15,810 bases of DNA from Modestobacter sp. Lineage in GTDB: Bacteria; Actinomycetota; Actinomycetes; Mycobacteriales; Geodermatophilaceae. The notes under the pieces were generated by a model. The model searched no databases. It was not told the DNA's origin and saw only the letters and a list, made by a program, of their open reading frames with translations. This document shows positions 1 to 6,662 of the stretch, one piece after another. Position 1 is the first letter of the stretch; each line of letters opens with the position of its first letter. The DNA lies in contig JAOPWG010000137.1 in NCBI GenBank assembly GCA_025965775.1, forward strand, positions 1 through 15,810, written 5' to 3'. A program made the translations under genes and the position numbers.

Positions 1-207
1 GCCACGTCCTCGCCGCCGCCGCGGCACAACTTCATCGAGATCCCGCGGATCCGCTCCGAGCGCCCGGCCTTCGAACTGCACTACCCGCACCTGCAGGAGC
101 GGTTGCAGGTCGAGGCGCACGCCGGCAGGCGGCACGAGCCGTACGTCAGCGAGGCCGGGCTCACCAGCGGCAGGCGCCAGGGCCCGAACGATCCGGACCC
201 GTTCTGA
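1..207 (+). CDS. ctaD: Cytochrome c oxidase subunit I, C-terminal end (partial)
   Basis: The open frame enters from the left edge and stops with TGA at 205-207, giving the last 68 residues. It contains PPPRHNFIEIPRIRSERPAF followed by ELHYPHLQERL, which I recognise as the typical cytosolic tail of actinobacterial CtaD, the haem a3/CuB subunit of the aa3-type terminal oxidase. The tail runs on for about 30 residues past that motif (TSGRRQGPNDPDPF), somewhat longer than the mycobacterial form as I remember it. The membrane part and all metal ligands lie outside the window, so completeness cannot be judged. The family call rests on a remembered motif; the partial status is seen directly. Confidence 0.85.
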   Translation, partial: ATSSPPPRHNFIEIPRIRSERPAFELHYPHLQERLQVEAHAGRRHEPYVSEAGLTSGRRQGPNDPDPF

Positions 208-289
208 TCACGACCTCGCACGATGAGAAGAGTTCGATTCCCACAAGACGGGCGGGCCGCGACGGACCCCCATCACGACGCGACGAGGT

Positions 290-712
290 CCAGTGCGGCG
301 CTTCGGCCATCTCGCTGGCGATGCCCGAGTGTCCGAACCAGCTCTGCCCATCCGCTTGCGCATGAAGTGCCGCAGTCATGGCGCAGCACATCAGCCCCCC
401 AGCGAGCAGCAGGAGCGCCGGTCGCTGAGGAGGTGCAGGCACGAGCAGTGCGCGCACTCGGGACACCACCCGCGAACCGCCACTGCTCAACGCGGCGGTC
501 GACCAGCTCGGTGACGAGGCGGACGTCGCGGCCCGGTCACCGACGCCCGCGGCCGCGTGTTCGTCAGCCCACCGTTCCGTGGCGTGCTCGACGTCTCCGG
601 CCACGCAGCCCTGGAAAGGATCCCCCGCTCCGCCGCGGGGAGCGGTGAGACGGTCACGCGAAGGCCACGATGCGACCACCCCTGGTCGGCACCGCCACGG
701 GCGCCATCTCAC
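290..712 (-). pseudogene. Decayed M56-family (BlaR1-like) membrane metallopeptidase remnant
   Basis: A GTG at 710-712 overlaps the stop of the BlaI-type gene as GTGA, the usual arrangement of a blaI-M56 pair. The frame stays open to 161, into the antisense of ctaD, but only its middle resembles M56. Around 555-600 it reads VEHATERWADEHAA, the ExxAD-type region that carries the third zinc ligand. Around 330-450 it reads RVRALLVPAP, then a hydrophobic stretch (LLLLAGGLMCCAMTAAL), then HAQADGQSWF, like the C-terminal helix and tail of actinobacterial M56 proteins. The N-terminal helices and the HExxH zinc site are absent from every minus-strand frame between 600 and 712, so a large internal deletion is likely. 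Family members are roughly 300 residues; under half remains. I judge it non-functional. Confidence 0.5.
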
Positions 713-1140
713 CCTCGAGTAGGACCAGCCCGTTGCGGCTCCGCGCCGCCATCCGCCTCCGCCTCGGCCTCGGCCTCGGCCTCGGCGAGCAGGCGCTGCA
801 GGACCGGCACGTCACCAGGTTCTCGTTCGCCCAGGAAGCGAGCCAGCACGACGGTCCGGTCGTCGCCGCCGTCCAGCACCCGTCGCATCCGCCGGGCCGC
901 GACCGTCGCGCCATCGGCGTATGCGTAGGCATAGGCGCGTCCGACCCGCTGCCGGGTGACGGCATCTTTGGCGTGCAGCCGGGCCAGCGTCGTCATGACG
1001 GTCGTGCAGGCCAGCTCGCGCTCCAGCTGCGCCAGGACCTCCCGCGGGGTCAGTGGGCGCTTCGCGGCAGCGAGCGTGGCCAGCACCTCGTTCTCGAGAT
1101 CCCCTCGTTCCCGACGGTGTCCCAACACGACACGGGCCAT
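709..1140 (-). CDS. BlaI/MecI-family winged-helix transcriptional repressor
   Basis: A 143-residue protein starting at ATG 1140 with a purine-rich AGGGAGAG site just upstream. The first 80 residues match the BlaI/MecI fold: a recognition-helix region PLTPREVLAQLERE, then TTVMTTLARLHAKDAVTRQR and the wing VGRAYAYAYADG. BlaI proteins bind DNA as dimers and are normally inactivated through a partner M56 protease. Here the partner gene directly downstream is decayed, so the repressor may act alone or be induced another way. The C-terminal region ends in an unusual acidic run of alternating Glu and Ala coded by a GCCTCG hexanucleotide repeat. A longer in-frame extension up to 1584 is antisense to the neighbouring membrane protein and is rejected in favour of the start with the ribosome-binding site. 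Confidence 0.8.
   Translation of the reverse strand: MARVVLGHRRERGDLENEVLATLAAAKRPLTPREVLAQLERELACTTVMTTLARLHAKDAVTRQRVGRAYAYAYADGATVAARRMRRVLDGGDDRTVVLARFLGEREPGDVPVLQRLLAEAEAEAEAEADGGAEPQRAGPTRG
761..786. repeat. Hexanucleotide tandem repeat (GCCTCG x4) inside the BlaI-type gene
   Basis: Four perfect GCCTCG copies plus two bases are seen at 761-786, preceded by one imperfect copy (755-760). On the minus strand this codes the Glu-Ala tail of the repressor. Changes in copy number would add or remove Glu-Ala pairs without shifting the frame. Confidence 0.85.
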
Positions 1141-1162
1141 CGACGCTCTCCCTGACTTCAGG

Positions 1163-1176
1163 ACTTGTTGCGTAGT
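1163..1176. promoter_or_regulatory. Possible BlaI-type operator
   Basis: An imperfect dyad ACTTGTTGCGTAGT lies 23 bases upstream of the repressor start. It resembles the ACTACA/TGTAGT-type half sites known for BlaI/MecI regulators and is well placed for autorepression. It could also influence the plus-strand gene at 1340. The match is partial, so this is a suggestion only. Confidence 0.3.
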
Positions 1177-1339
1177 TGCTGGCTTCAGACTGCGGCACGC
1201 AGTCGCCCACGGGAGCACCCTCGGCTCGGAGACCGAACCTCCGCCATGTCCCCGGGTTACGAGCCCCGACGTGGCAACCTTCTCCGGCTCGGTCACCGAC
1301 CCGAACCACCTATCCACCGGACCCGCACTGGAGGACTCC

Positions 1340-2083
1340 GTGAAAGGCAGCGGGCTCATCGATGAGCTGGTCTCCGAGGTCACTGGGCGGCGTGTTCGAG
1401 AGGATGCAGTCGTCCCACCCACCGGTGGGCCCGCGGGCAACGCGCAGCTCACCGCCTGGACCGGCGTACTGCTCCTGACCCTGGTCATCGCGGAACTGAT
1501 CACGCTGCTCGACATCAACGGTCTGATCAGCTGGCACGTCGCCCTCGGCGTGCTGCTGATTCCAGTGGCGCTGCTGAAGACCACCAGCAGCGGGTGGCGG
1601 ATCGTCCGCTACTACACCGGCCACGTCGCGTACCGCAGGGCTGGACCGCCACCGACCCTGCTCCGGTTCCTCGGTCCGTTCGTGGTCGCAGCGACACTCG
1701 CCCTGCTCGCCTCCGGAGTCGTGCTCATCACCGTCGGGTCCGAGCGGGGTCGTCGCACGCTGTTCACCCTGCTCGGTCAGCGGGTCGCCCTCGTGACCGT
1801 GCACCAGGCGCTCTTCATCGCCTTCGCCGTCCTCGCCGGTCTTCACCTGCTCGCCCGAGCCGTCAGGGTCGTCGAGCTGATCACCGGCCGCGCCACCCGA
1901 GCACTGCGAGGGGCGAGCCGAGTGCCCGGCTGGGGTCGACGGGGCACGATCTACTTCGCCACCGCCGCGATCGGCGCCGTGGCCGTGGTCGTGCTCCTCC
2001 CCCTCGTCGGGGACTGGCACGACGACCGGGGTGGTCGACTCGACCGACCCCCGGGGGCCACCGTGGGCCACCGCGTGCCCTGA
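1340..2083 (+). CDS. Membrane protein with haem-ligand-like histidines (cytochrome b561/DUF4405-like)
   Basis: A 247-residue protein starting at GTG 1340, chosen because GGAGGA (1330-1335) sits directly upstream; the longer open frame to 956 overlaps the repressor antisense. Five hydrophobic helices are visible at about residues 38-58, 63-80, 108-132, 148-174 and 203-223. Histidines lie in or next to the helices: H66 (SWHVALG), H95 (TGHVAYR), H155 (VHQALF) and H169 (GLHLLAR), the pattern of a b-type cytochrome membrane protein. I do not recognise a named family with certainty. It faces a reductase / FMN-protein / ApbE operon, so a role in membrane electron transfer is inferred from context and histidine spacing. 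Confidence 0.7.
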   Translation: MKGSGLIDELVSEVTGRRVREDAVVPPTGGPAGNAQLTAWTGVLLLTLVIAELITLLDINGLISWHVALGVLLIPVALLKTTSSGWRIVRYYTGHVAYRRAGPPPTLLRFLGPFVVAATLALLASGVVLITVGSERGRRTLFTLLGQRVALVTVHQALFIAFAVLAGLHLLARAVRVVELITGRATRALRGASRVPGWGRRGTIYFATAAIGAVAVVVLLPLVGDWHDDRGGRLDRPPGATVGHRVP

Positions 2084-2119
2084 CCGCTCGAGCCAGGAGC
2101 GGCCATCCCATGGTGGTGC

Positions 2120-2375
2120 GGACTCCGCCGATCGCCGTTCCGAACAGGTGTCCGATGCCGTAGGTGAGGGCCAGGCCCCAGGCCCGCCGACGAGTACGCG
2201 CAGGACGGCGCGGAGGCCGCCGTCGCCTCACGCGGGTTGGCCAGGTCATCGGGGTCGATCCCCAGCTCGGCGTCTGCAGGGGCCCCGAGCGGGTCGCGGG
2301 CGGTCAGCTCGACGCGACCTGCCGGGAGGTCACCTCGGTGAGCCCTCCGCCTGCCGGACCGCGAGTTGGGTGTGT
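2120..2375 (-). pseudogene. Decayed VIT1/CCC1-family metal transporter remnant
   Basis: Immediately downstream of the ApbE gene, in the same direction, three pieces of a VIT/CCC1-family protein appear in different frames: GLTEVTSRQVA at about 2320-2350; ELTARDPLG followed by ELGIDPDDLANPREA at about 2225-2310; and WGLALTYGIGHLFGTAIG at about 2127-2180. In intact members the ELGIDPDDLxNP segment is followed by three membrane helices and the protein ends near xYGIGxLxGxxxG. Here the helices between the last two pieces are missing and at least two frameshifts are needed, so the gene is dead. The family (Fe/Mn transport) is recognised by motif memory. Its position suggests it once belonged to, or inserted behind, the redox operon. 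Confidence 0.6.
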
Positions 2376-2381
2376 GCCGGG

Positions 2382-3188
2382 CTACGTCTGCGGGAGTACG
2401 GGTTCGACCGTGGTGGTCGTGCCGTCGTCCCAGACCACCAGGCCGGAGCGACCGGGCCGGGTTTCCAACCAGTGAGCTGCCTCCCGGCCGTGCGCATACG
2501 CGGCGGTCGCGTCGACGTCGGCCCTGGTGAGCGATGCCGCGACGACGGTGACCGAGGCGACGCCGGTCGGCGGCCGGCCCGTGCGCGCGTCGACGAGGTG
2601 CTGCCCCCGATGGGCGGTGCCGGAGGTGGCGACGGCACCGGTGAACACCGGCACCACCGCGAGGATCCGGCCGGGGTCGGCCGGATCCTCGATGCCGATC
2701 CGCCAGGGAGCGACGTCGGGGTGGAGGGTGCGGCACGTCATGTCGCCTCCGGCGGACAGGCAGAAGTCCGTGTCCTCGAGGTTCTCCAGCTCCGCGGCGG
2801 CGCGTTCCACCGCCCATCCCTTGACCACGCCGCTGGGGTCCAGCACAACGGCGCCGTCCCGCCGGAGCCCTCGGACGCTGAACGCTCCGGCGGACTCGCG
2901 CTCGGCGGCGGCACCGAGGGCGAGGACCTCCGCGACCTCCGGCGGGCAGTCCTCCACGCCGAGCTCGCCGCGGCCGAGCCGGGAGATGTACGAGTCGGCC
3001 CGATAGGTGCTGAACACGCGGTCGGCCTCCCGCAGGATCGCCGTCGCCGCCGCCCAGGCTCTGCAGGCGGCGTCGTCGTCGACGTGCCGGCCGCGCAGCG
3101 CGAGGCTGATCGGCATGCCCATGATGTGCTCGACGTACCGGACCGTTCGCCTGGCCGGTGCGGCTGCGGCGTTCGTCTCCGTACGCAT
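2382..3188 (-). CDS. apbE: FAD:protein FMN transferase (ApbE family)
   Basis: A 268-residue protein. The start ATG 3188 overlaps the stop of the upstream FMN-binding gene by one base (TGATG), indicating translational coupling. Family landmarks are present in order: FSTYRADSYISRL (59-71), DPSGVVKGWAVERA (117-130, the flavin-binding loop), SAGGD (145-149) and TSGTAHRGQHLVDARTGRP (188-206, the metal-binding region). ApbE proteins transfer FMN from FAD onto a Ser/Thr of a target protein, and the target motif SGAT is present in the gene just upstream, so substrate and enzyme are co-encoded. No signal peptide or lipobox is seen at the N-terminus (it starts MRTETNAAAAPARR). It may therefore act in the cytoplasm, or leave the cell by a route I cannot see. 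Somewhat short, but intact. Confidence 0.92.
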   Translation of the reverse strand: MRTETNAAAAPARRTVRYVEHIMGMPISLALRGRHVDDDAACRAWAAATAILREADRVFSTYRADSYISRLGRGELGVEDCPPEVAEVLALGAAAERESAGAFSVRGLRRDGAVVLDPSGVVKGWAVERAAAELENLEDTDFCLSAGGDMTCRTLHPDVAPWRIGIEDPADPGRILAVVPVFTGAVATSGTAHRGQHLVDARTGRPPTGVASVTVVAASLTRADVDATAAYAHGREAAHWLETRPGRSGLVVWDDGTTTTVEPVLPQT

Positions 3189-3730
3189 CACAGGCCGGCC
3201 TTGTCCAGGGCGCTCTGCAGCGACTTCAGGTAACCGTCGCTCGTGACGGTGGCGCCGCTGACCATGTCTATCTGGGCGTTCTGCGCCTTGAGCGTCTCCT
3301 GAACGAGGATGGGCAGCGCGCGGGCGTTGATCTGCTTGTCCTTGCCGTTGCTGCTCGGATACTCGACGACCGAGACGTCCGTGATCGTGCCGTTCCGGAC
3401 GGCCAACCGGACCTGAACCGGGCCCCAGCGGGTCGAGGCGGAGTCACCGGTGACGGTGGTCGACGTCGCCGCCCTGCCGGCGCTCGAGCTCGTCGAGGGA
3501 GAGGTCCCCGAGGAGGACGACGTCGAGTTGGCCGAGGGCGCGCTCGTCGTCCCGGTGGCGCTGCTGGTGTCGCTCGAGGTCGTTCCCGTACCGCTCGGCA
3601 CGGGAACGACGACGGAGGACTCGCCGCTCGCCGAGGCCGTCGACGACGTGGACGTGTGGTAGCCGAACAGCAGGACCAGCACGGTCAGGGTGCTCATCAG
3701 CCAGAGGACGATCTTCTTCACAGCGGTCAC
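3188..3730 (-). CDS. Membrane-anchored FMN-binding domain protein (ApbE substrate)
   Basis: A 180-residue protein starting at GTG 3730, overlapping the reductase stop by four bases (GTGA). The N-terminus has a basic-hydrophobic anchor (VKKIVLWLMSTLTVLVLLFG, about 5-24), then a roughly 65-residue linker rich in Ser and Thr, then an FMN-binding domain from about residue 95. The C-terminal part has DMVSGATVTSDGY, where S158-GAT-161 fits the Ser/Thr-Gly-Ala-Thr flavinylation motif with T161 as the expected FMN attachment residue. The layout suggests an extracytoplasmic flavin carrier held to the membrane on a flexible tether, receiving electrons from the flavohaem reductase upstream. The covalent FMN is an inference from the motif and the adjacent apbE. 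Confidence 0.9.
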   Translation of the reverse strand: MTAVKKIVLWLMSTLTVLVLLFGYHTSTSSTASASGESSVVVPVPSGTGTTSSDTSSATGTTSAPSANSTSSSSGTSPSTSSSAGRAATSTTVTGDSASTRWGPVQVRLAVRNGTITDVSVVEYPSSNGKDKQINARALPILVQETLKAQNAQIDMVSGATVTSDGYLKSLQSALDKAGL

Positions 3731-5133
3731 CAGCCAAAGCTCTCGACGTGGAAGCGGTCAGCGGGGAGGCCGGCGGCCTGCGTGGTGCGGCGGACGTCGG
3801 CGGCCCAGGGCTCGGGGCCGCACACGTAGACGTCGCGCTCGGCGATGTCGGGCACCCAGGAGGTGAGCGCGGCCAGGTCGGAGGCACTGCCGAGGCCGTC
3901 GCCGAGCCAGGAACCCGGGGCCCGCCGGTGGCCGGGGAGCCCGATGATCCGCAGACCCCGGTCGGCGGCGAGGACCTCGAATTCCTGCTGGAACAGCAGC
4001 CGGCCGGAGTACCGGTAGAGCAGCACGGCGTCACCGGGCGCGTAGTCCAGCGCCTCGGCCAGCGCTCGCAGCGGGGTGACACCGACCCCGGCGCCGATGA
4101 ACGCCACCTTCGGGCGGGTGCGGGCCCGGGCGGACAGCCGGCCGTAGGGGCCCTCGACCAGCGCTCGAGTGCCCGGACGCAGCAGCCGCAGCGCCGCGCT
4201 CCCGTCGCCGCCCACCTGGACGGTGATCCGCAGGCTCCGCCCGTCGGGGGCCGCCGACAGCGAGTACGGATGCGCGCGGGTCCAGCCCGGCCCGCCGAGG
4301 AAGCGGAAGCTGAAGAACTGCCCCGCCTCGGCCGGTATCCGACCGCCCCGGTGGCCGGTCATGTACACCGACACGATCCCGTTGTCCTCGGGTACCACGG
4401 AGGCCACCCGGAGCCGGTAGCGGGCGCTGCGCCACAGCGGCAGCGCCACCCGCCACACCAGCACCGCCCCGGCCGACGCGACCCAGAATCCCCACCAGAA
4501 CACCGTCCGGGCTGTCGAGGCGAGGAAGTCCTGGCCGGTCCACAGCTGGTGCGGCAGCGCCAACCCGACCCCGAGATAGGCGTAGAGGTGAAGCAGGTGC
4601 CAGGACTCGTAGCGGATGGTGCGACGGGCTGCCTTCAGGCTCGTGACGACCACCATCACCAGGCAGGCGGTGCCGGCGACGGCCAGCAGCATGCCCGGGT
4701 AGTCGACCGTGAGCCCCCACAGCGTGGCCGGCATCTGCCCCAGCTCGCCCGCGGCGTAGCCCCAGGTGATCAGCACGACGTGGGCAAGCATCAGGGTGAA
4801 GGAGGTGAAGCCCACCAGCCGGTGGATACGGACCAACCGGTCCTGCCCGAACGCGTGCTCCAGCACCGGCAGCCGGGACATCAGCAGCACCTGCGCCAGC
4901 AGGAGATCGGAAGCGAGCAGGCCGGTCAGCCGACCTGTGGAGGTCAGCCCGGTCCCCCATCCGCCGAGGTCCTGGACGCCGCCGCCGGTGGCCCACCAGT
5001 AGGTGACCAGCAGCAGGCTCGACCACAGCCCCACCAGCGCGGCCAGCCGCATGCCGGCGTCGATCCGGGCGCGGGAACCGGACACCGCGACAGGGGTACT
5101 CATGGCCTGCGGCGGCGCGGCCACAGCGCTCAC
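3727..5133 (-). CDS. Ferric-reductase-like transmembrane flavohaem oxidoreductase
   Basis: A 468-residue protein with an N-terminal ferric-reductase membrane domain (about 28-235) and a C-terminal FAD/NAD(P)H module. The likely b-haem ligands are H104/H118 (spacing 14) and H182/H195 (spacing 13) on two helices. The FAD loop HPYSLS is at 288-293, the nucleotide loop GAGVGVTPLRAL at 347-358 and CGPEPW at 438-443, with the C-terminus at FHVESFGW. It should move electrons from cytosolic NAD(P)H through FAD and two haems to the outer face, where the FMN-binding protein coded next is the obvious acceptor. GTG 5133 is chosen because it overlaps the stop of a small upstream ORF as GTGA and the ten extra codons keep high GC3. 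ATG 5103 is a plausible alternative; neither has a strong ribosome-binding site of its own. Confidence 0.88.
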   Translation of the reverse strand: MSAVAAPPQAMSTPVAVSGSRARIDAGMRLAALVGLWSSLLLVTYWWATGGGVQDLGGWGTGLTSTGRLTGLLASDLLLAQVLLMSRLPVLEHAFGQDRLVRIHRLVGFTSFTLMLAHVVLITWGYAAGELGQMPATLWGLTVDYPGMLLAVAGTACLVMVVVTSLKAARRTIRYESWHLLHLYAYLGVGLALPHQLWTGQDFLASTARTVFWWGFWVASAGAVLVWRVALPLWRSARYRLRVASVVPEDNGIVSVYMTGHRGGRIPAEAGQFFSFRFLGGPGWTRAHPYSLSAAPDGRSLRITVQVGGDGSAALRLLRPGTRALVEGPYGRLSARARTRPKVAFIGAGVGVTPLRALAEALDYAPGDAVLLYRYSGRLLFQQEFEVLAADRGLRIIGLPGHRRAPGSWLGDGLGSASDLAALTSWVPDIAERDVYVCGPEPWAADVRRTTQAAGLPADRFHVESFGW

Positions 5134-5222
5134 GCACCACCGCCCACGGTGCCGGTCGCCGCTTCGTCCTCGGGCCGGGGCGCCCCCCGGGACCCGCTGT
5201 GCTGGATGGCATTGCCCTTCAC
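5130..5222 (-). CDS. Small leader ORF (30 aa) coupled to the reductase gene
   Basis: GAGGAG at 5227-5232 is followed four bases later by GTG 5222 and a 30-codon frame ending in TGA 5130-5132, which overlaps the candidate reductase start as GTGA. The product begins MKGNAIQHSGSRGAP (reading GTG as Met) and ends in TVGGGA. About 25 of 29 internal codons end in G or C, clearly more than the overlapping reductase frame here, which supports coding. It has no membrane segment or motif I recognise. It may be a leader peptide supplying ribosomes to the reductase gene, or the remnant of a larger gene. The short SD spacing is a weakness. Confidence 0.4.
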   Translation of the reverse strand: MKGNAIQHSGSRGAPRPEDEAATGTVGGGA

Positions 5223-5402
5223 GGAACTCCTCGGTTGGTGTCGGACCCCTACCGTCCCTGACAGAGCTGGGGTCGATCACGTCCCCGGCTATGCGTCGGC
5301 TGTGCGTTGTGTGCCTCGATCCACACCGGCCGGAGCTTCCGCCCCGGGTGCCGGGAGGCCTTGTCAGGTCTCCAGTCCCGGGCGCGCGGACAGCGCCGGC
5401 TG

Positions 5403-5432
5403 CCGCTGTTACTACTTCGGTCGTAGCAGCGG
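5403..5432 (+). other. Strong hairpin with cUUCGg tetraloop
   Basis: The arms CCGCTGTTACTAC (5403-5415) and GTCGTAGCAGCGG (5420-5432) pair over 13 positions with one G-U pair and one mismatch around a TTCG loop closed by C-G, a very stable loop in plus-strand RNA. No plus-strand gene feeds into it and no T-tract follows, so a simple terminator role is not obvious. Otherwise the gene-free stretch 5223-5982 holds only the repeat at 5707; I see no further gene. Confidence 0.5.
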
Positions 5433-5706
5433 GGGGCGGTCACCACGCGCCGCTGTGGTCGCGGCTCACAGCGAACCCTTGCGTCGAGTGGCTCGTACCG
5501 CGCGCGTCGACGGCCACGCGGAGCGCCGGGGCCCGCGTTCGTCATCATGTCGACCTGGGTCGCTCGAGCTGGGCGCCGGGCGCACTGCCACCTCTGACCG
5601 CCTCCGGTGCGCCAACGGGGGCGTCGCCACCGTGCTCGTTGCCGGCTCGTGCGGACTGTCTGCGGTCTGGTGACAGACGTCAACTCGCACAGGCCTATCA
5701 GCAGGT

Positions 5707-5742
5707 GGCGACGGACGATTCGGCCGTACGCCGGGAATTGTT
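5707..5742. repeat. Left direct repeat (putative attachment site)
   Basis: It shares 34 aligned bases with the copy at 9676-9712, differing by two substitutions and one one-base gap: GGCGACGGACGA, TCGGCC, GTACGCCGGG and ATTGTT occur in the same order and orientation. In reverse complement it resembles the conserved 3' end of bacterial RNase P RNA (CCCGGC..ACAGGCCGACTCG). This is a remembered similarity and has not been tested. Confidence 0.6.
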
Positions 5743-5982
5743 CTGGCGTTTTCGGACATGCGCGGGCAACGTCGGACATGCCGTCGACCAGCACATCCGG
5801 CGTTGGGCATCGATGGTCGTCATCGAGCTCCGGCGGAAGTTCTGAGGAGATATCGAGGACAGGCACACCCCGGTGACGCTGCTCTACCGAGCACCAGCCG
5901 AACGGTGACCAGCTGAGCTGATCGCCGGTAGCCCGGAGGAGGACGTTGCTGCGGCGACGGGAGCGCGGACGATGTGCCCCGT

Positions 5983-6006
5983 GCGGGCGGGCGCCGCCCG
6001 GCCCGC
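5983..6006 (-). terminator. GC-rich hairpin just after the sortase gene
   Basis: Starting five bases beyond the sortase stop, GCGGG-CGGGC pairs with GCCCG-CCCGC, with one bulged base and a three-base loop. The position fits a terminator of the minus-strand sortase operon; no T-tract follows, as is common in actinobacteria. Confidence 0.45.
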
Positions 6007-6011
6007 CTCGG

Positions 6012-6662
6012 TCAGGGCACCGGGTCGGCGAGGACGACGACGTTGTCGGCGTAGTTGCCCGTCCGCCGGTCGAACGCACCCCCGCAGGTGATCAGCGCGA
6101 GCCGCGCTGGGCCGTCCACCCGGAACAGCTCGGGCGGCAGTCCGGGCTTGGCGATCGACGTCCGCGACGCCACTGCATACCGGTGCACCGCACCGCCCGC
6201 GTCGGTGACCTCGACGATGTCCCCCTGCTGCACGTCGAGCAGCCTCCTCAGCGGTCCGGAGCCGTACCGGGCGGAGTCGACGTGCCCGGCGATCACCGCC
6301 GTGCCGGCCGGGCCGCCGGGCACCGCCCCCGCGGCGTACCACCCGAGCACCGTGGGCCGCTCCGGCAGCTGCAGCGCCCCGGCGCCGAGCACCCCGACCG
6401 GCACGAGCGGGACCGGCCCAGGCGTCCGCGGCAGCGACACGGTCACCGGCGGCGGCACCGCCAGGGGCCCCGCCGGCGGGGTGGGAGCGTCGGCGGGGCC
6501 CGTCGGAGCGGCCGCGCTCGGGGATCCGACCGCCGCCGCCACCGGCGGGCCGATGTCCGGCGCGTCGGCCCGGGGCGGCGTCCGGACGAGCGCCACCCCC
6601 GAGCCGACGAGCACGACTCCCGCGCCGACCAGCACGAGGTGCTGGACGCGCGCGGACCTCAC
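6012..6662 (-). CDS. Class E/F-like sortase (cysteine transpeptidase)
   Basis: A 216-residue protein. The start GTG 6662 overlaps the stop of the DUF4142 gene by four bases (GTGA), which rejects a longer in-frame start at 6740. The N-terminus has a membrane anchor (about residues 8-26), then a Pro/Ala-rich linker (about 29-90), then the sortase barrel. The expected catalytic His is H127 in TAVIAGHVDS and the Cys is C193 in LALITCGGAFD; the domain ends GNYADNVVVLADPVP. In many related sortases I recall Arg directly before the Asp-Asn of this last motif; here that position is Ala205, and R199/R200 are the nearest alternatives. Sortases cut a C-terminal sorting signal and join the protein to the cell wall. 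The DUF4142 protein of the same operon is the natural candidate substrate. Confidence 0.88.
   Translation of the reverse strand: MRSARVQHLVLVGAGVVLVGSGVALVRTPPRADAPDIGPPVAAAVGSPSAAAPTGPADAPTPPAGPLAVPPPVTVSLPRTPGPVPLVPVGVLGAGALQLPERPTVLGWYAAGAVPGGPAGTAVIAGHVDSARYGSGPLRRLLDVQQGDIVEVTDAGGAVHRYAVASRTSIAKPGLPPELFRVDGPARLALITCGGAFDRRTGNYADNVVVLADPVP

Noticed and set aside
761..786. CRISPR-like or satellite array
   Set aside because: Only four 6-base units without spacers; it is a coding microsatellite. No CRISPR-type spaced repeats were seen anywhere.
709..1584. 291-residue minus-strand frame extending the BlaI-type gene upstream
   Set aside because: The extension is antisense to a better supported membrane-protein gene; ATG 1140 has the ribosome-binding site and begins the recognisable domain.
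3748..5673. 641-residue plus-strand open frame
   Set aside because: It is the antisense shadow of the flavohaem reductase, rich in Arg, Pro, Gly and Gln, with no domain pattern.
5249..6079. 276-residue minus-strand frame between the sortase and reductase operons
   Set aside because: Low-complexity Arg/Pro/Ser composition, no ribosome-binding site, and it crosses the sortase end, terminator hairpin and direct repeat.
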